DNA of 64,000 bases from Natrinema marinum (GTDB lineage Archaea; Halobacteriota; Halobacteria; Halobacteriales; Natrialbaceae). Position 1 is the stretch's first letter. Each line of letters begins with the position of its first letter. Below are positions 61,493-64,000 of the stretch, piece by piece. The stretch lies in assembly GCF_024296685.1 (NCBI RefSeq), contig NZ_CP100763.1, positions 2,294,001 to 2,358,000 on the forward strand, read 5' to 3'. Under the pieces are notes generated by a model. It saw only the letters and a list, made by a program, of their open reading frames with translations, had not been told where the DNA came from and did not search any database. Position numbers and translations under genes: made by a program.

Positions 61493-62440
61493 CTACAGCG
61501 GCGGCAGTCGGCCCACGTCCGACAACACCGCCGTCGCCGTCTCCGGGCCGCCGGCGCCGCGGCCGCTCGAGTGCAGCGAGCCGGCGTTACGCGTCTCGAT
61601 CTGGACGATATTTCGAGTGCCGGTCACCGCGAGCGCGCCGTTTTCGGGGACGAGCCGCGGGCCGACGCGGACGCCGTCGCGGGTCGCCTCGCCGATGAGT
61701 CGGATCGTCCGGCCGTCCTCGGCGGCGAGGTCGAGCGCGCTGCCGGGGACCGACTGGATGCCCTCGACCGTGGCGTCCGCAAGCGAGAACCCGCCGTCGG
61801 CGAGCACGTTCGCGAGGATGACGAACTTCAGGGCGGCGTCGGTGCCGTCGACGTCGAAGGTGGGGTCGGCCTCGGCGACGCCCAGATCCTGAGCCTCCGC
61901 GAGGACGTGCTCGTAGTCGAGCCCTTCGGCGGCCATCCGCGTGAGGATGAAGTTCGCGGTGCCGTTCAAGACGCCCCGAACCGCGGTGACGGCCTGCGGG
62001 GTGGAGTCTTCGATCGTCGAGAGGACCGGGATCGCACCGCCGACGGTCGCCTCGAATCGGATCGAGCCCGCGCTCTCGTCCTCGAGCGCGCGGAGTTCCT
62101 CGTAGCGCTCTGCGACCGGTCCTTTGTTGGCCAGCACGACGTGGCGGTCGGCCTCGAGCGCGCGCTGGACGTGTGAAAAGCCGGGTTCGGCGTCGCCGAG
62201 CGTCGTCGGCGTGGCCTCCACGAGCACGTCGTAGTCGGTCTCGAAGACATCCGCGGGAGCGGCGGCGCCGAGCGGTTCGTCGCCAGCCTTGCGCTCGAGG
62301 GCGTCGGCGACGGCGATGCCGTCGGAGTCGACGACGGCGCTGCTCGAGTCGGCGAGCGCGACGACCTCGTGGCCGTACTCGCCGGCGAGGTCGGCGACCG
62401 AGCGACCGACGTCGCCCGCGCCGAGGATTGCGAGATCCAT
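61493..62440 (-). CDS. hom: Homoserine dehydrogenase
   Basis: 315 aa. NAD(P)-binding start MDLAILGAGDVGRSVADL, then HVVLANKGPVAERYEEL, the catalytic segment GVLNGTANFILTRM and DVDGTDAALKFVILAN. The enzyme reduces aspartate semialdehyde to homoserine for threonine and methionine. Its ATG overlaps the stop of the ACT-domain gene by one base (TAATG), so the ACT protein may supply feedback control in trans. Confidence 0.95.
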   Translation of the reverse strand: MDLAILGAGDVGRSVADLAGEYGHEVVALADSSSAVVDSDGIAVADALERKAGDEPLGAAAPADVFETDYDVLVEATPTTLGDAEPGFSHVQRALEADRHVVLANKGPVAERYEELRALEDESAGSIRFEATVGGAIPVLSTIEDSTPQAVTAVRGVLNGTANFILTRMAAEGLDYEHVLAEAQDLGVAEADPTFDVDGTDAALKFVILANVLADGGFSLADATVEGIQSVPGSALDLAAEDGRTIRLIGEATRDGVRVGPRLVPENGALAVTGTRNIVQIETRNAGSLHSSGRGAGGPETATAVLSDVGRLPPL

Positions 62441-63006
62441 TAGGCTTCACCTCCAAGCAGGGGTTCGACGACGGTCAGGTCCTTGTCGGAGCCGATCGAG
62501 CGGATGGCCGCGAGCGCCTCCTCGGATCGCCCGGAATCGATCGCGAGGCGGGCGCGGGCGCTCGCGACGCCCTCGGTGCCCTCGGGCGCGGCGAGCGAGA
62601 GGTCCTGGACGACGGCGTCGGCCTCGTTTTCAATCCGCGAGAGGGTGTTCGAGAGGTCCGTCTCGACGAGGTGGCCGACCAGCACGACGTTTACTTCCTC
62701 GCCGTAGTGCTCTTGGCCGGCCTGAATGACGTTGACGCCGGCGTCGCGCAGCGCCTGGACGATGTCGTCGAATCGGTCGGGGGGACACTCGAGGTCGACC
62801 TCGACGGGGATGTGCCCGCGAGGCGTGATGTTGCCGCGTTCGTGGTGGATGCTCAGCAGATTGCCGCCGCTGTCGGCGATCGGGGCGAGCGCGCGGAGCA
62901 ACTCGCCGGGTTCGTCGACGAGCTCGAGCCGGACGGTGTAGGCCCGGACGCCGCCGTCGGTCTCGGCGTCGGGGTCGTCCTCGTCGGGCTCGGGTGTGTC
63001 ACCCAT
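62440..63006 (-). CDS. ACT-domain protein, likely homoserine dehydrogenase regulator
   Basis: 188 aa from ATG 63006. After an acidic start, VRAYTVRLELVDEPGELLRAL marks an ACT domain (amino-acid binding, usually dimeric) and the second half (about 100-185) is a further alpha/beta region. Haloarchaeal Hom lacks the C-terminal ACT of many bacterial enzymes, and this gene is translationally coupled to it, so I infer threonine-type feedback. This is context-based. Confidence 0.85.
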   Translation of the reverse strand: MGDTPEPDEDDPDAETDGGVRAYTVRLELVDEPGELLRALAPIADSGGNLLSIHHERGNITPRGHIPVEVDLECPPDRFDDIVQALRDAGVNVIQAGQEHYGEEVNVVLVGHLVETDLSNTLSRIENEADAVVQDLSLAAPEGTEGVASARARLAIDSGRSEEALAAIRSIGSDKDLTVVEPLLGGEA

Positions 63007-63159
63007 CGCCGACACCTCCTGTCTGCGGGCAGCTACACGTCATGATGTACGGTTGCGTAATGGGCGCGTAAAAGGATATAGGACTTCCCAAAACTCTCCG
63101 TCCCTGGCAACGGTAGACACGGATTCTATCGCCGACGAGGATATCACGTCGTTCGGCGC

Positions 63160-63525
63160 TCAGAGGTGGTCTTTCCCCGGATTCGACGATCCCCAGTCGC
63201 CGCGGCCCCCCTCGGTCCGGTCGACGCCCATGATCGACTCGGGCTGGTCGGGGCCGCCAAGACTGTCTCGCGCGTCGGGCACGCGCACGGTGACCTCGTC
63301 GACCTCGGGCCAGGAGAGAAGTTCGGCCTCGATGTTGCCCGTCGTCACGTCGCTGACCGAACAGCCCTTGCAGCCGCCGCCGAGTTCGATGACGACCTCG
63401 CCGGTCTCGGGGTCGGCCGACCGCACCGCGCTGGTCCCCCCGTGCATCTGGATGATGGGCATCTCGCGGGCCAACCACGCCTCGACGCGCTCTCGCAGCG
63501 ACGGGTCGTCGTCGGAGTCAGTCAT
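63160..63525 (-). CDS. NifU-like Fe-S scaffold domain protein
   Basis: 121 aa. NifU C-terminal domain: GGTSAVRSADPETGEVVIELG and the cluster-binding CxxC as GGCKGCSVSDVT. It would assemble or carry an Fe-S cluster. The C-terminal 35 residues are a polar extension. TATA at about 63551-63560 gives leaderless spacing. Confidence 0.9.
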   Translation of the reverse strand: MTDSDDDPSLRERVEAWLAREMPIIQMHGGTSAVRSADPETGEVVIELGGGCKGCSVSDVTTGNIEAELLSWPEVDEVTVRVPDARDSLGGPDQPESIMGVDRTEGGRGDWGSSNPGKDHL

Positions 63526-63585
63526 TGGTACCCATAGACGCTCGAGCGGGGTATACCTTGGGTCGCACGGCCGAAATCCGTCGAA

Positions 63586-64000
63586 TTAATCCTGAACGTT
63601 TCCGCCGCGTCGGCGCAGCCACTCGAGCGCGAGCGCGCCGCCCGCGAGCCCAGCACTGGCGGTGAAGCCAGGGATCGAATCGCCGCCCGCGTCGCTGCCG
63701 CCGCCCCCGTCGCTGCCGTCCCCAGCTCCGTCTCCGGAATCGCCGCCGGTTCCGTTCGTCGCGTTCGTTCCCTCGTCGGCCGCGAGCCAGTCGGGGTCGC
63801 GAAGCGACGGCGGATCGGCCTGCTCGCCGGCCTCGGCCGGGAAGGTGTAGAGCGCGCCCTCGAGGTCCGTGCCCGGAATCGCTTCCGTACTAGGGGCGAC
63901 GAAATACTCGCCACGCGCTGCAACGCGGGCCGTCCAGAACCCGGTTTCGGCAGGGTCGCGCCACCACGCGAGTCGGTCGGGGTTCGCCGGATCGGACACG
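63586..64000 (-). CDS. C-terminal part of a PGF-CTERM surface protein (truncated by window edge)
   Basis: The frame is open to the edge; the first codon seen is not a true start. The last 40 residues are a Gly/Ser/Asp linker (DGAGDGSDGGGGSDAGGD) then SIPGFTASAGLAGGALALEW and Arg residues, the PGF-CTERM signal for archaeosortase A. The part in front (STEAIPGTDLEGALYTFPAE) shows no recognisable domain. Confidence 0.78.
   Translation of the reverse strand, partial: VSDPANPDRLAWWRDPAETGFWTARVAARGEYFVAPSTEAIPGTDLEGALYTFPAEAGEQADPPSLRDPDWLAADEGTNATNGTGGDSGDGAGDGSDGGGGSDAGGDSIPGFTASAGLAGGALALEWLRRRGGNVQD

Noticed and set aside
1-64000. CRISPR array or prophage
   Set aside because: No regularly spaced direct repeats with unique spacers, and no capsid, portal, terminase or integrase genes were seen.

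Overview
The window reads as chromosome from a haloarchaeon, probably of the Natrialbaceae (Natrinema/Haloterrigena-like). I base this on high GC, very acidic proteins, TATA boxes about 25-28 nt upstream of many start codons (leaderless mRNAs), three bacterio-opsin-activator-type HTH regulators, PGF-CTERM surface proteins, an F420-type luciferase-like oxidoreductase, a Kae1-Bud32 fusion and archaeal eS24/eS31/uS10/EF-1alpha. The genus is an inference.

Layout. 0-10 kb: small zinc protein, HTH-10 regulator, two alpha/beta hydrolases, an RNB-only RNase, GNAT, SMR exporter, PGF-CTERM protein and KDG kinase with a possible coupled micro-ORF. This part also holds two copies of a hairpin-bearing dispersed repeat (about 4.05 and 9.08 kb). 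9.5-24.5 kb: RtcA, MFS transporter, MutL and MutS (mismatch repair, about 2 kb apart), an SDR, an ABC-2 exporter, an F420 oxidoreductase overlapping a ThiD-ThiN fusion. 24.6-34.7 kb: Tat lipoprotein, an H-NOX heme sensor overlapping a chemoreceptor, KDG/DHDPS-type aldolase, MOT1-like permease, a PH-like membrane protein, a 35-aa ORF overlapping a PIN-like protein, an IMPDH/GMPR-family enzyme, a frameshifted winged-helix gene and a UspA protein. 34.7-44.7 kb: SOUL protein, an ABC exporter split around an antiparallel surface protein, NTP pyrophosphatase, a NuoCD that stands alone, then Kae1-Bud32 with eS31 and eS24. 44.9-49.1 kb: BNR-repeat protein, HTH-10 regulator, FemAB-like acyltransferase and an unrecognised membrane protein.

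49.1-55.3 kb looks accessory. It has an AT-rich stretch and an IS6-type element (49594-50394) next to a decayed relative. The element's transposase is broken by a 56-bp double-hairpin insertion. A complete metal-uptake operon follows (binding protein, ATPase, permease, DtxR-type repressor), then a SWIM-like protein and tRNA-Ala(CGC), beside which lies a partial copy of the tRNA 3' end. 55.4-64 kb returns to core genes: rhomboid protease, uS10, EF-1alpha, homoserine dehydrogenase with its ACT partner, NifU-like protein and a PGF-CTERM protein cut by the window edge. Two tandem paralogous histidine kinases sit between EF-1alpha and homoserine dehydrogenase, and one has a degraded ATP site.

The most interesting items are the H-NOX/chemoreceptor pair (likely NO-taxis), the family of short hairpin insertions with direct evidence of insertion into a transposase, the active/degenerate kinase pair, and the orphan NuoCD. 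No rRNA, CRISPR array or prophage was seen.
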